In this document: piece by piece, positions 7,793 through 16,518 of the stretch | How the letters are laid out: every line of letters begins with the position of its first letter | How positions within the stretch are numbered: the first letter of the stretch is position 1 | Source of the DNA: CAZGQY01 sp964528035 | GTDB taxonomy: Bacteria > Pseudomonadota > Gammaproteobacteria > Methylococcales > UBA1147 | Direction: 5' to 3' | Length of the DNA: 44,653 nucleotides | Assembly (NCBI GenBank): GCA_964528035.1 | Contig: CAZGQY010000012.1 | Span: 1 to 44,653 of the forward strand | The notes under the pieces: model-generated | Database searches by the model: none | What the model saw: the letters and a program-made list of their open reading frames with translations, nothing else | Told to the model about the DNA's origin: nothing | Position numbers and translations under genes: made by a program

Positions 7793-8608
7793 ATGGCAAT
7801 TGTAAAACAACCTCTTAGAATTGTTGATAATATAAAATGTTATATCGACAATGTTTTAAATAATCATGCTGACTATAATTCTGTAGCTCTTGAAATCATC
7901 AAGTCCACGGAAAACAATCATTTCTGGTTTATAACCCGTCGAGAATACATTATTAGTGCATTTAAACGTTTAGTAAAAAAGACAGATAAAACGATTGAAA
8001 TAGGTTCGGGTACTGGTTTCATAGCGGGTGGGATAAAGAATCTAGGTTACGACATCGCAGTTGGAGACATACACCTTTCTGGATTGTATTATGCAAAAGA
8101 AATCGGCATAAGCGAATGCTATCTTTTTGATCTTTATGACCCACCTTTTTATGGTGAATATGATGTTGTTTGCATGTTTGATGTTATCGAACATCTAGAA
8201 AATGATTATATCTCTATTCAAAAAGCAGCAAAGATTCTGCGGCCCAATGGTTTACTGTTTATAACCGTTCCAGCTCATAATTGGTTATGGAGCCGTGATG
8301 ATACCATTGCTGCACATAAGCGTCGTTATAGCAAAAAACGATTAATAGATATAGTTGAACAATCAGGAATAAAGGTACTTCAAGTTAGATTCTTTTTCAT
8401 AATTTTAATACCATTACTGATTATTCGTACAATTACAAATAGAGACGGTAATACAACTATTTCCGATAATGAACGAAATGATTGTGTTCAAATTAACCCA
8501 TTTATTAATTTTTTGTTACTACACTTAACCAAATTAGAGAACCGAATCTCTAATTGGATACCAAATGTTGTTGGTGGCAGCATATTTCTCGTTGGAAGTA
8601 AGGAGTAA
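7793..8608 (+). CDS. Class I SAM-dependent methyltransferase with hydrophobic C-terminal part
   Basis: This 271-residue protein begins with a helical region containing HFWFITRREYII, a pattern seen in methyltransferases of polysaccharide clusters. Motif I is TIEIGSGTGF near residue 66. FDVIEHLEND near residue 128 is the post-core motif, and ILRPNGLLFITVPAH near residue 151 is a core strand followed by a loop. RYSKKRLIDIVE leads into a hydrophobic segment FFFIILIPLLII near residue 200, so the protein may sit on the membrane. It stands alone rightward after a terminator and is convergent with the WbqC gene (25-base gap). The substrate is probably a glycan or lipid-linked sugar, by context only. 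Confidence 0.75.
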   Translation: MAIVKQPLRIVDNIKCYIDNVLNNHADYNSVALEIIKSTENNHFWFITRREYIISAFKRLVKKTDKTIEIGSGTGFIAGGIKNLGYDIAVGDIHLSGLYYAKEIGISECYLFDLYDPPFYGEYDVVCMFDVIEHLENDYISIQKAAKILRPNGLLFITVPAHNWLWSRDDTIAAHKRRYSKKRLIDIVEQSGIKVLQVRFFFIILIPLLIIRTITNRDGNTTISDNERNDCVQINPFINFLLLHLTKLENRISNWIPNVVGGSIFLVGSKE

Positions 8609-8633
8609 TCTATAGATTTGTTGGAATACTCAG

Positions 8634-9344
8634 TTATAGTTTAGATATTTTCATATATCTCAACGAATCCTTACCGCAATTAAAAAGTAAGTCAAGAATA
8701 GTAACTTGATGTTCGAAATCTCCCCATAATTGTTGATACTCTGGATACCCACTATAATCGTACCATGTTAAAGTAATACCATTGTCAATAAACAGTTTTT
8801 CATCGATATAGCCCTTAGCTGCAGGACCTGTAATATATTCAGTGCTATTAGTTTCCTTACATAAATCGATAAGGCGTTCGGTTTTCAGTTTTGCCACCGT
8901 ATGTGACGGCGTAGAAGTCGTCGCCAATCGTGTTATTAAAGTGGAGATACCAAGATAGTCACATATTTGTTTCATGAATGTAAAATTAAGATCGGATAAA
9001 AGCGTATAAGATGTCGATGTGTAGAGTGGCTCAAGCCAAGTAGCGATTTCTTTAAAATAGGGGGCTTTACGATAATTTTGGGACAATGACATCCAATGTT
9101 TTTGCGCCCAATTTACACCATCTATCCTAGTATCACATATATTTTGATAATATTTACCTTTCACTTTTACAGGAACCGTGAGCCATTTTGACCCATTTGA
9201 CGTCTTTATTTTATTTCTGTTTCGCCAATCTCGTTTGGTATATTGGACATCATCAAATAAGACAAATTCATCAACATTTGCGATTACATCAAAGTAACCT
9301 TTCCACGGTATGTAGTTAGACTGGACTATTGCGAGTTTTTTCAC
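8634..9344 (-). CDS. WbqC-family protein
   Basis: This 236-residue protein matches the WbqC family at both ends. The N-terminus is IVQSNYIPWKGYFD then FVLFDDVQYTKRDWRNRN; the C-terminus is YPEYQQLWGDF then ILDLLFNCGK. Family members occur in O-antigen, capsule and flagellin-glycan loci. Their precise activity is not firmly known, and roles in sugar amine acylation or transfer have been proposed. The start is GTG and overlaps the stop of the upstream membrane glycosyltransferase (GTGA at 9341-9344), so the two are translationally coupled. A broken second copy lies at 671-876, at the far side of the glycan island. Confidence 0.85.
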   Translation of the reverse strand: MKKLAIVQSNYIPWKGYFDVIANVDEFVLFDDVQYTKRDWRNRNKIKTSNGSKWLTVPVKVKGKYYQNICDTRIDGVNWAQKHWMSLSQNYRKAPYFKEIATWLEPLYTSTSYTLLSDLNFTFMKQICDYLGISTLITRLATTSTPSHTVAKLKTERLIDLCKETNSTEYITGPAAKGYIDEKLFIDNGITLTWYDYSGYPEYQQLWGDFEHQVTILDLLFNCGKDSLRYMKISKL

Positions 9345-10909
9345 ATTAAAGCTCTTTTCGTAAAAACAAGATGATTATTATTTGAATATTCATTGACATT
9401 ATCGTAATTATCAAGAATATACTTATAAACCAATGGTTGTGTATATTTGAATAAATATTCCATTCGATGGTTTGGAGGATTATTAACGATTAACACGAAA
9501 TTTAAATCTGCTGATATCAATTTCTTGATTTCTCTTTTTTGAAATGATTCACTTCTAGGAAGAATAGAATATATGTACCTTACAGGTGCTTTTCTTCCAA
9601 GCATTGGATATGCGCCCGGCCAAAATGGTGTAACGTAAAACATTTCACCATTTGGTGTAAAGGTATTAGATAGGTTTACTAAAAATTTTACGACTCTTGC
9701 TGTGGGAGGATTTACGAGAATATTGTCAGTGGCTATATTAACATAGGTGCATTTATCAGAGATATAACACTTCCAACCAGGCTGTTTAGGTAACATTATC
9801 AGCAGACTTACTGCAGAAAATGTTAATAAGCCCAGCCATCGCATTTTTGCTGATGATGTAGAGAGGATTACTAATATTCCTATTAATGTGGGAAATATAC
9901 TTTGTGCGAGATGGCTTATATCTGGCCGAGAGAATGCATGATGCGAGTACGGAATTGATAAAAATGCGCCTGCAATTAGAACGGATGAAGTATAACTATT
10001 AATATTTTTATTATAAAGAACGTAACAAAGAGAAAATAGCCCAAAACTAAGTAAAAATAGATAAAAAATACCGATTAATACTCCGCGTATTATATCCAAT
10101 GAAAATACAGTGATTGGAAATAATTTCCATGGCCAGGGAACAGGTATTGCTATATTTGTTGTTTTATATTCGAAATGATAAAGGATACTTTCAAGAAAAG
10201 CTTGATCGAAATCTGGAATAAATAAAATCATAGATATCACTGGGATATACCCTAAAATAACTCCAATACCCCATAATGTTATTGATTTCAAAAAACAGGG
10301 AGAATCATGCCTCAATAAATTCAGCCATAAAATAACTCCAACACTAGCTATAACACCGTAAACGCCGTGGTTTCGACCAAAGACTGCAATTAAACCAATA
10401 ATAACTCCAGCATAAAAGTAGCGTTTGTAAGTTGGTTTTACTATTAAATAAGTAAGATTTATAATATGAAATATTGATAATGAAATATCAAATAATTTAT
10501 GACGTGGAAACATCCATATTATAATAATAAATGCTGATGTTAGTAAAAAACAACTTTGGTGATTATTCGTAGTTTTTGTTAATAACATTAATCCCGCGAA
10601 TAAACCAATAGTTTGAAATATACTAACAGAGATTCTCAACATCATTACCCCATTATCACCTAAGACCCTCATTATTACTGACGACCAATAGTATCTACCA
10701 GGATCATATGATATAAAATCAAGTATAGGGACCTCTCCTTGACTTACTCGCTGAACTGCATACCATAACAACCCTTCATCACGTATATTAAAACCTATAG
10801 AACCTTGAAAAATAAATATGAAAAATATTAGAGATCCAGCCAAGGTAAACACTTTTAATTGGACGGGTACTTTTTTTAACAATGAATTATAGTTTATGTT
10901 GTTGGGCAT
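9341..10909 (-). CDS. Polytopic GT-C glycosyltransferase (GT39-like)
   Basis: This 522-residue protein has about ten or more hydrophobic helices in the first 370 residues and a soluble C-terminal part of about 150 residues. The first extracytoplasmic loop carries NIRDEGLLWY followed by DPGRYYWS, in the position of the catalytic acidic loop of GT-C enzymes such as ArnT and protein mannosyltransferases. These transfer sugars from polyprenyl-phosphate donors on the outer face of the inner membrane. It is coupled to the WbqC gene by a four-base overlap. A plausible partner is the polyprenyl-phosphate glycosyltransferase at 877, which would make its donor. Acceptor unknown. A 44-base gap separates it from mnmE. 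Confidence 0.7.
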   Translation of the reverse strand: MPNNINYNSLLKKVPVQLKVFTLAGSLIFFIFIFQGSIGFNIRDEGLLWYAVQRVSQGEVPILDFISYDPGRYYWSSVIMRVLGDNGVMMLRISVSIFQTIGLFAGLMLLTKTTNNHQSCFLLTSAFIIIIWMFPRHKLFDISLSIFHIINLTYLIVKPTYKRYFYAGVIIGLIAVFGRNHGVYGVIASVGVILWLNLLRHDSPCFLKSITLWGIGVILGYIPVISMILFIPDFDQAFLESILYHFEYKTTNIAIPVPWPWKLFPITVFSLDIIRGVLIGIFYLFLLSFGLFSLCYVLYNKNINSYTSSVLIAGAFLSIPYSHHAFSRPDISHLAQSIFPTLIGILVILSTSSAKMRWLGLLTFSAVSLLIMLPKQPGWKCYISDKCTYVNIATDNILVNPPTARVVKFLVNLSNTFTPNGEMFYVTPFWPGAYPMLGRKAPVRYIYSILPRSESFQKREIKKLISADLNFVLIVNNPPNHRMEYLFKYTQPLVYKYILDNYDNVNEYSNNNHLVFTKRALM

Positions 10910-10953
10910 CGAATCGATATATAAACCCTATTTAAAATAAATATTTTGTTTTT

Positions 10954-12309
10954 CTATTTGCCAATACAAAAACCAGAAAATATCTTTCCTAACAAATCTT
11001 CCGTTGTGAATTCACCAGTAATTTCACTCAATATTTGCTGTGCAACCCTCAGATCTTCCGCAATTAATTCAGGGGTATTTAATTCATTCAATTGGTTCTG
11101 GGCAGAATTGATTGATATGTTGGCATTAATAAGGCCATTTATATGCCGTCGTCGAGCATTGAAAACGTCTTCTACGTTTTCTCGATAGCCCATTGATTCT
11201 TTGAGATGCTCATTTAAAAACTGTGTTCCCGCCCCAGTCTTTAGGGATAGATAGATAATGGGTTCGGGGCCTAGATTAGATATATGAGGATTATCTATAG
11301 TCAAGTCAATCTTGTTGTATATTCTCGTCACAGGGATTTTTTTTGGAAACCATTCGTGGTCAAAATGTTCTAAATCAGGGTAGAAATGATCTACCACCCA
11401 TAGAATTCGATCCGCTTTTTCAATCTCGGCTTTAGCTCTTCTAATTCCCTCTTTTTCGATTTCATCCTCACTGTTTCTCAATCCTGCCGTGTCGATTATA
11501 TGCAGTGGCATACCATCGATAGTTATTGATTCTCGAAGTATGTCACGAGTAGTACCTTCTTTATCAGTCACGATTGCTGCTTCTCGTCCAGCGAGAAAAT
11601 TCAGCAAGGTAGATTTTCCAGAATTAGGCTTGCCTGCGATAACTACAGTCATTCCTTCTCTAAGTAGAAACCCCTGCTTAGACGACTTCAAAATAGATTC
11701 GATACTATTAGTCATTTGTATCAATCTTCTTTCTACGCCTCCGTCACTTAGAAAATCAATATTCTCGTCAACAAAATCAATTGAAGCTTCTACATAGGTG
11801 CGTAGTTCGATTAATTCATTAACAATTTCATTTACTTTTTCTGAAAATAAACCTTGTATCGCGTTCTGAGCAGAACGTACAGCTTGCTCAGTACTGGCGT
11901 CGATAAGATCTGCGACTGCTTCCGCTTGAGTTAGATCAATTTTGCCGTTAAGAAATGCGCGTTCTGTAAATTCACCAGGGCGCGCCATACGGGTATTTGA
12001 TGAAAGAAATCTTTGGAGAATCATGTCTAATACCACACGACCTCCGTGACCCTGGTATTCCAAAATGGATTCGCCAGTATAGGAGCGAGGTGCTGGGTAA
12101 AAGATTGCAATACCCCTATCGATTATCGAACCTTTATCATCCAATATAGGTAGGACGGTTGCGGTTCTTGGGTCTGGAACTTTGCCAAGGATTTTATAAC
12201 ATAGTGATTCAATATTAGGGCCAGAAACCCGGACTATTCCTACTCCTCCTTTGCCTGGTGCAGTTGCAATTGCTGCAATGGTTTCTGTCTTATTCAGTTG
12301 AATATCCAC
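10954..12309 (-). CDS. mnmE: tRNA modification GTPase MnmE
   Basis: This 451-residue protein is full length for MnmE. The N-terminal domain starts with DTI-like ETIAAIATAPGKGGVGIVRVSG. The G domain has a Walker A GKPNSGKS near residue 225, DTAGLR as switch II, and NKID as the G4 base-recognition motif. The C-terminus ends in FCIGK, the conserved C-x-G-K with the catalytic-region cysteine. With MnmG it makes 5-carboxymethylaminomethyluridine at tRNA wobble U34. The start is GTG at 12309, 20 bases inside the end of yidC. mnmG, its usual partner and often its neighbour, is not downstream; a glycan gene is there instead. Confidence 0.97.
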   Translation of the reverse strand: MDIQLNKTETIAAIATAPGKGGVGIVRVSGPNIESLCYKILGKVPDPRTATVLPILDDKGSIIDRGIAIFYPAPRSYTGESILEYQGHGGRVVLDMILQRFLSSNTRMARPGEFTERAFLNGKIDLTQAEAVADLIDASTEQAVRSAQNAIQGLFSEKVNEIVNELIELRTYVEASIDFVDENIDFLSDGGVERRLIQMTNSIESILKSSKQGFLLREGMTVVIAGKPNSGKSTLLNFLAGREAAIVTDKEGTTRDILRESITIDGMPLHIIDTAGLRNSEDEIEKEGIRRAKAEIEKADRILWVVDHFYPDLEHFDHEWFPKKIPVTRIYNKIDLTIDNPHISNLGPEPIIYLSLKTGAGTQFLNEHLKESMGYRENVEDVFNARRRHINGLINANISINSAQNQLNELNTPELIAEDLRVAQQILSEITGEFTTEDLLGKIFSGFCIGK

Positions 12310-13954
12310 GTTCTATTGATCGAGTTATATACCACTGCTGACAAATAGAAAGACTATTGTTGACCACCCAATATAAAACCAAACCGGCTGGAAAAAACAG
12401 AAAAAATACCGTAAATATTATTGGAAATAATTTCATTACCTTTTCTTGAATAGGATCAACAGGCGTAGGATTCAATCTTTGTTGAATCCACATGGAAACA
12501 CCCATTAGTAGCGGTAATATAAAGAACGGATCCTTTACTGAAAGATCGTCTATCCATAACATAAAAGGCGCATGCCGTAATTCCACCGTTTCAATAAGAA
12601 CCCAATAAAGCGAAATAAATACGGGAATTTGAACAAGAATGGGTAAACACCCGCCCAATGGATTGACTTTTTCTGCACGATAAAGGTTCATCATTTCCTG
12701 ATTAAACCTGGGTTTATCGTCTTCGTATCGCTCCTTAATAGCCTGTAATTTCGGTTGCAATCTACGCATTTTAGCCATCGAGCGATAACTCTTTTCAGAA
12801 AGCTTAAAGAAAATTGCTTTGATGACCAGAGTAACTAACATAATAGCTACCCCCCAATTCTTTACATATTCATGAAAATTGTCCAATAGCCAGAAAATGG
12901 GTTTACCAATAAAAGTAAGTACACCATAATCTACCGTTAATTCAAGTCCTTGAGCAGTTTTTTCCATTTCCTTTTGAATCTTAGGACCGGCATATAAAGT
13001 CGAACTGAACATTCGTTCCGACCCTGGTTGAACATCAAACTGTGGACCGTATGAACCAATTACAAATACGTTATCTGGCAATGCAATGCTATAAAATCGA
13101 TTTTTATGACTCTCAGGTGGTACCCAAGCAGCCAAAAAATAATGCTGGATCATTGCACTCCATCCACCTTTAGTATCACGACTCAATTTTTCATCTCGCA
13201 TATCATCGAATGATACTTTTTCGTATTTCTGATCCTCTGTATAAAGTACACCTCCCGTATAAGTACGAATAAACATTGAGGTATCACCAGAAGGTACTAC
13301 TCTTTGCAGTTGATTGTACTGGCCTCCGCTCCATACTCGATCTGAATTATTTTTTACAACCTGCTCCAATTCTATTGCGTGGCTACCACGATTAAATATA
13401 AAGGTACTAACCACCTCAATACCGAAATCATTTGTCCACCTAAGAGGGACTATAAGCTGATTCTCTCCCGGGGCTAATTGGTAATCTTCTTTATCGAATT
13501 GATAAACACTATGATGATTGGGAGCAAACCCCTTTGCGGATCTAAACCCGCTCTGAGCAATAAACCAATCAATTTTAGTATTATTTAATAATTTCAAGGG
13601 TATATCTGGTGTTTCTTTCTCCACTGGATACTCAAGCATATCCAATAAAATCAAAGAGCCAGAAGAATCTATTTCTAAATTTATTTTATCTGTAGAAACT
13701 TTTATCGTTTTTTCAGCCAGTTCGATACTGGAAACTATTTCTTCAGTATGACTCTCTTCACTTAGTATATTCGTAGGATCAGTCGAACTTGAAGGTAAAT
13801 CTTCTACCTGCACAGTCTCTTGGGATAAGTCTGATTGTGTTGACTCCACAATAGGTACAACCTTCTTTGGGCCATAGTCATATTCCCAATATATCGATAG
13901 CTGATAGAGTATGAAACCTAACAAAACTACAAGAACGAACCTCATATTATCCAT
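12290..13954 (-). CDS. yidC: Membrane protein insertase YidC
   Basis: The protein is about 554 residues, the length of gammaproteobacterial YidC. It has an N-terminal membrane helix (RFVLVVLLGFILYQL), a large periplasmic beta domain (about residues 60-340) and a C-terminal five-helix insertase core. The core carries the amphipathic KSYRSMAKMRRLQPKLQ segment and the NPLGGCLPILVQIPVF hairpin. The insertase works alone or with SecYEG to place inner-membrane proteins. I chose the ATG at 13954, which overlaps the end of yidD by eight bases and gives the canonical MDNMRF start. The frame is open to 13993, but those extra 13 codons overlap yidD further. mnmE begins inside its 3' end. Confidence 0.97.
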   Translation of the reverse strand: MDNMRFVLVVLLGFILYQLSIYWEYDYGPKKVVPIVESTQSDLSQETVQVEDLPSSSTDPTNILSEESHTEEIVSSIELAEKTIKVSTDKINLEIDSSGSLILLDMLEYPVEKETPDIPLKLLNNTKIDWFIAQSGFRSAKGFAPNHHSVYQFDKEDYQLAPGENQLIVPLRWTNDFGIEVVSTFIFNRGSHAIELEQVVKNNSDRVWSGGQYNQLQRVVPSGDTSMFIRTYTGGVLYTEDQKYEKVSFDDMRDEKLSRDTKGGWSAMIQHYFLAAWVPPESHKNRFYSIALPDNVFVIGSYGPQFDVQPGSERMFSSTLYAGPKIQKEMEKTAQGLELTVDYGVLTFIGKPIFWLLDNFHEYVKNWGVAIMLVTLVIKAIFFKLSEKSYRSMAKMRRLQPKLQAIKERYEDDKPRFNQEMMNLYRAEKVNPLGGCLPILVQIPVFISLYWVLIETVELRHAPFMLWIDDLSVKDPFFILPLLMGVSMWIQQRLNPTPVDPIQEKVMKLFPIIFTVFFLFFPAGLVLYWVVNNSLSICQQWYITRSIERGYSTE

Positions 13955-14180
13955 TGCGATTACCAAATTTTTCAGGGACATTATCGATACCACCAGGATG
14001 AAACGGGTGACATCTTATTATTCTTATTATACTAAGGTAGGTACCACGAAACGCACCAAATCTTTGCAGAGCAAGCAAAGCATAATTCGAACAAGTGGGA
14101 TAAAAGCGACAACTACGACCCATCCACGGGCTTAATACCAGTTGATATGCTTTTATAAGAAATATTAAAACTTTTTGCAT
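13947..14180 (-). CDS. yidD: Membrane protein insertion efficiency factor YidD
   Basis: This 77-residue protein contains the family hallmark: Y-Q-L-V-L-S-P-W-M-G-R-S-C-R-F-Y-P-T-C-S near residues 12-31, with two cysteines, then HPFHPGGIDNVP near the end. YidD is a small membrane-associated protein that helps YidC-dependent insertion. It sits in the standard position between rnpA and yidC. Its stop lies eight bases inside the yidC reading frame, so the two are probably translationally coupled. A 56-base gap separates it from rnpA. Confidence 0.95.
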   Translation of the reverse strand: MQKVLIFLIKAYQLVLSPWMGRSCRFYPTCSNYALLALQRFGAFRGTYLSIIRIIRCHPFHPGGIDNVPEKFGNRNG

Positions 14181-14236
14181 TTGCGCTTCAGTAGAAAATA
14201 ATAACAGAATGTAAAAAAGATAAATTTGACTTCACA

Positions 14237-14590
14237 TTATCTGTATAATTTTTCCCAAATAGGTACGAACAGTTCAGTATTTTTGCTTGAAATTGGTAAC
14301 GATTCGGCCCCTTTTCTAGCTATAAAAACGATATCCAAGTTTTCTATATCGTGACTATTGATTCGAAAACTTTCGCGAATTAAACGCTTTATATAGTTTC
14401 TTGTGACGGCTTTTTTCGCTACCTTTTTTGAAATTGCTAAACCCAGACGGGCATGCGGCAAACCATTTGACTTTGCAAGTACTGTGAAATACCTACTCGA
14501 TATTTTAGTTGGATTCTTAAATACGAATTTGTAGTCACAAGGCCTATTAAGCCTGTGGTCACGTGTAAAAAAGCTACTTTGCTGCACCAA
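14237..14590 (-). CDS. rnpA: Ribonuclease P protein component
   Basis: This 117-residue basic protein is the protein subunit of RNase P, which removes 5' leaders from tRNA precursors. The signature region is ARLGLAISKKVAKKAVTRNYIKRLIRESFR (residues about 48-77), written here in parts: RLGLAISKK, then R-N and RLIRESFR, the RNR-type RNA-binding helix. The start is not ATG: TTG at 14590 or the adjacent GTG at 14587 are the only sensible choices. The gene begins five bases after the rpmH stop, so it is read from the rpmH promoter. The weak start codon would keep its level below that of the ribosomal protein. Confidence 0.96.
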   Translation of the reverse strand: MVQQSSFFTRDHRLNRPCDYKFVFKNPTKISSRYFTVLAKSNGLPHARLGLAISKKVAKKAVTRNYIKRLIRESFRINSHDIENLDIVFIARKGAESLPISSKNTELFVPIWEKLYR

Positions 14591-14595
14591 AAATA

Positions 14596-14730
14596 TTATA
14601 CAGCTAGTTTTGCCCGTCCTTTAGCTCGTCTAGCATTAATAATCTGGCGACCACTTTTAGTGCTCATTCTTGCCCTAAAACCGTGAGTACGTACACGCTT
14701 GATTTTACTCGGTTGGAATGTTCTCTTCAT
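14596..14730 (-). CDS. rpmH: 50S ribosomal protein L34
   Basis: A 44-codon gene on the minus strand encodes a very basic protein starting MKRTFQPSKIKRVRTHGFR and ending in KGRAKLAV, the standard L34 sequence. L34 is a small structural protein of the large ribosomal subunit. The gene is first in the leftward operon with rnpA, yidD, yidC and mnmE. A strong promoter lies 53 bases upstream (14783-14812). The position beside dnaA, reading away from it, is conserved across bacteria. Confidence 0.98.
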   Translation of the reverse strand: MKRTFQPSKIKRVRTHGFRARMSTKSGRQIINARRAKGRAKLAV

Positions 14731-14782
14731 TTCATGTAAACCCTAACGATTGGTATGTAAAACTGTTAACAAAAGGTTTTCA

Positions 14783-14812
14783 ATTCTACTTTGTTTATCT
14801 AATTATTGTCAA
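14783..14812 (-). promoter_or_regulatory. Sigma70 promoter of the rpmH operon
   Basis: On the minus strand a perfect -35 hexamer TTGACA (14807-14812) is followed after 18 bases by TAGAAT (14783-14788), one mismatch from the -10 consensus. The expected start of transcription is about 45 bases before the rpmH ATG. No other intergenic site in the window matches the consensus so well, as expected for a ribosomal protein promoter. Confidence 0.75.
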
Positions 14813-15098
14813 TGCTGTGGTTCCCGTTAGGATCAGGTATAGTACCAATTCTTAGATAGATATTAAAAAATCATTCGGTACAAATATAGCGAATATTATA
14901 GTCATAAATTATTAATAAATAAGGAATATTTAAAAATATAATCTAAATGATAATTTACGTGAATCGCGTTATTATCGTGTAAAAGAGTGAACAATTACTT
15001 TTTTCAACAATTACGACCTGAAATATCTCGAAATCGTTTGTGTCTTGTCTGTTTTTTAGATTGGATACATTTTCGGTATTGAGCATAGGAACCCCTAT
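14813..15098. other. rpmH-dnaA intergenic region
   Basis: This A+T-rich stretch lies between the divergent rpmH and dnaA genes. I see no TTATCCACA-type DnaA box in it, unlike relatives in which this gap holds the origin. It must contain the dnaA promoter; TTGTCT near 15045 followed by an A+T-rich stretch is a weak candidate. GGAACCCC just before the dnaA ATG (15099) offers a partial Shine-Dalgarno (AGGAA at 15087-15091). Confidence 0.45.
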
Positions 15099-16430
15099 AT
15101 GAGCACTCTTTGGAATTATTGCATCAAAAAACTTGAAGAAGAAATTCCCGGACAACAATTTAACACCTGGATTAGACCGTTACAAGCAATCGAAAAAGAA
15201 CCGGAACTCAAACTTCTTGCACCTAACAGGTTTGTACTGGATTGGGTAAAAGAACACTATCTGAGTCGAATCGAAGAAACCATAGCAGTATCCACAAAAA
15301 TTGTGTGGAATGTAAATCTTCAAATTGGCACACGGAATCCTGGTCCAGAAAAACAAGTTAAAAAATCACTTACGTCTGTAAAGAAAACAGCTTCTGAAAA
15401 AAAACCTGCACCAAGTAACCTTAATTCTGCATTTGTATTTGATACGTTTGTTGAGGGTAAATCGAATCAATTGGCAAAAGCAGCTGCTATTCAGGTCGCT
15501 GAAAATGTTGGTAGAGCTTATAACCCGTTATTCATTTATGGCGGTGTAGGACTCGGAAAAACTCATTTAATGCATGCTGTTGGAAATATGATTATTGAGC
15601 ATTCCCCTTCAGCCAAAATTTGTTATTTACATTCGGAAAAATTTGTAGCTGATATGGTAAATGCTTTACAACACAATACCATTCACGCATTTAAAGCGCA
15701 TTATCGAAACGTTGATGCTCTTTTAATCGACGACATTCAATTTTTTGCTAGAAAAGAACGCTCACAAGAAGAATTTTTTCATACATTCAACACACTACTG
15801 GAAAATAAACATCAAATAATATTAACTTGTGATCGATATCCAAAAGAAGTAAAAGGTCTAGAAGAAAGATTAAAATCCAGGTTCGGATGGGGATTACCTA
15901 TCGCCATTGAACCCCCAGACCTTGAAACCAGGGTAGCTATATTAATCAATAAATCGAAATTGGCAGGAAATGAATTATCAAATGAGGTCGCTTTTTTTAT
16001 TGCTAAAAGAATTCGATCAAATGTTCGAGAGTTAGAAGGTGCTTTAAGAAGGATTATTGCTAATGCACATTTCACGGGTCAACCAATAACAATAGGCTTC
16101 GCGAAAGAAGCACTTAGAGATCTGATTGCATTACAAGATAAACTGGTAAATATTGAAAATATACAAAAAACAATAGCTGACTACTATAAAATTAGAGTAT
16201 CTGATCTGCTTTCTAACAAACGTACAAGGTCTATTGCACGACCAAGACAAATAGCTATGGCCTTAGCTAAAGAACTTACTAACCAAAGTTTACCAGAGAT
16301 AGGACAATCTTTCGGTGGAAGAGATCATACAACAGTATTGCATGCCTGTAGAAAAATTGCAGAACTAAGGGACAGTGATATAAAAATTTCTGAAGATTAC
16401 TTAAACCTGTATAGAACACTGTCGAATTAA
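15099..16430 (+). CDS. dnaA: Chromosomal replication initiator DnaA
   Basis: This 443-residue protein has the four DnaA domains: domain I (LWNYCIKKLEEEIPGQQFNTWIRPL, given in outline: a W-F-W helical start), a short Lys-rich domain II linker (about residues 85-110), the AAA+ domain III with Walker A GGVGLGKT (148-155) and Walker B LLIDDIQFF, and domain IV ending in GGRDHTTVLHACRKI, the DnaA-box-reading helix-turn-helix. It opens oriC and loads DnaB. Its linker is shorter than in E. coli. It reads toward the DnaA boxes immediately downstream (16442-16518), so origin and initiator gene are adjacent. Confidence 0.99.
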   Translation: MSTLWNYCIKKLEEEIPGQQFNTWIRPLQAIEKEPELKLLAPNRFVLDWVKEHYLSRIEETIAVSTKIVWNVNLQIGTRNPGPEKQVKKSLTSVKKTASEKKPAPSNLNSAFVFDTFVEGKSNQLAKAAAIQVAENVGRAYNPLFIYGGVGLGKTHLMHAVGNMIIEHSPSAKICYLHSEKFVADMVNALQHNTIHAFKAHYRNVDALLIDDIQFFARKERSQEEFFHTFNTLLENKHQIILTCDRYPKEVKGLEERLKSRFGWGLPIAIEPPDLETRVAILINKSKLAGNELSNEVAFFIAKRIRSNVRELEGALRRIIANAHFTGQPITIGFAKEALRDLIALQDKLVNIENIQKTIADYYKIRVSDLLSNKRTRSIARPRQIAMALAKELTNQSLPEIGQSFGGRDHTTVLHACRKIAELRDSDIKISEDYLNLYRTLSN

Positions 16431-16441
16431 TGTGTGTAGAC

Positions 16442-16450
16442 TGTGGATAA
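16442..16450 (-). promoter_or_regulatory. DnaA box 1 (perfect consensus)
   Basis: TGTGGATAA on the plus strand is the exact reverse complement of TTATCCACA, the high-affinity DnaA site. It begins 11 bases after the dnaA stop codon. Confidence 0.85.
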
Positions 16451-16476
16451 TTATGTCAAAAATAATATCATCTAAC

Positions 16477-16485
16477 TTATCCACA
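16477..16485 (+). promoter_or_regulatory. DnaA box 2 (perfect consensus)
   Basis: TTATCCACA matches the high-affinity DnaA site exactly. It faces the opposite way to box 1, 26 bases away. Confidence 0.85.
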
Positions 16486-16509
16486 TTTTTTATACAGTTC
16501 TACGACTAG

Positions 16510-16518
16510 TTATCAACA
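16510..16518 (+). promoter_or_regulatory. DnaA box 3 (one mismatch)
   Basis: TTATCAACA differs from the consensus by one base at position 6. It has the same orientation as box 2, with its start 33 bases downstream (about three helical turns), and borders the A+T-rich stretch. Confidence 0.7.

Noticed and set aside
14731..15098. rpmH-dnaA gap as the replication origin
   Set aside because: No perfect or near-perfect DnaA box is visible, while the dnaA-dnaN gap has three.
15099..16430. Short linker in DnaA as a sign of truncation
   Set aside because: Domain II length varies widely between species, and all catalytic and DNA-binding motifs are present.
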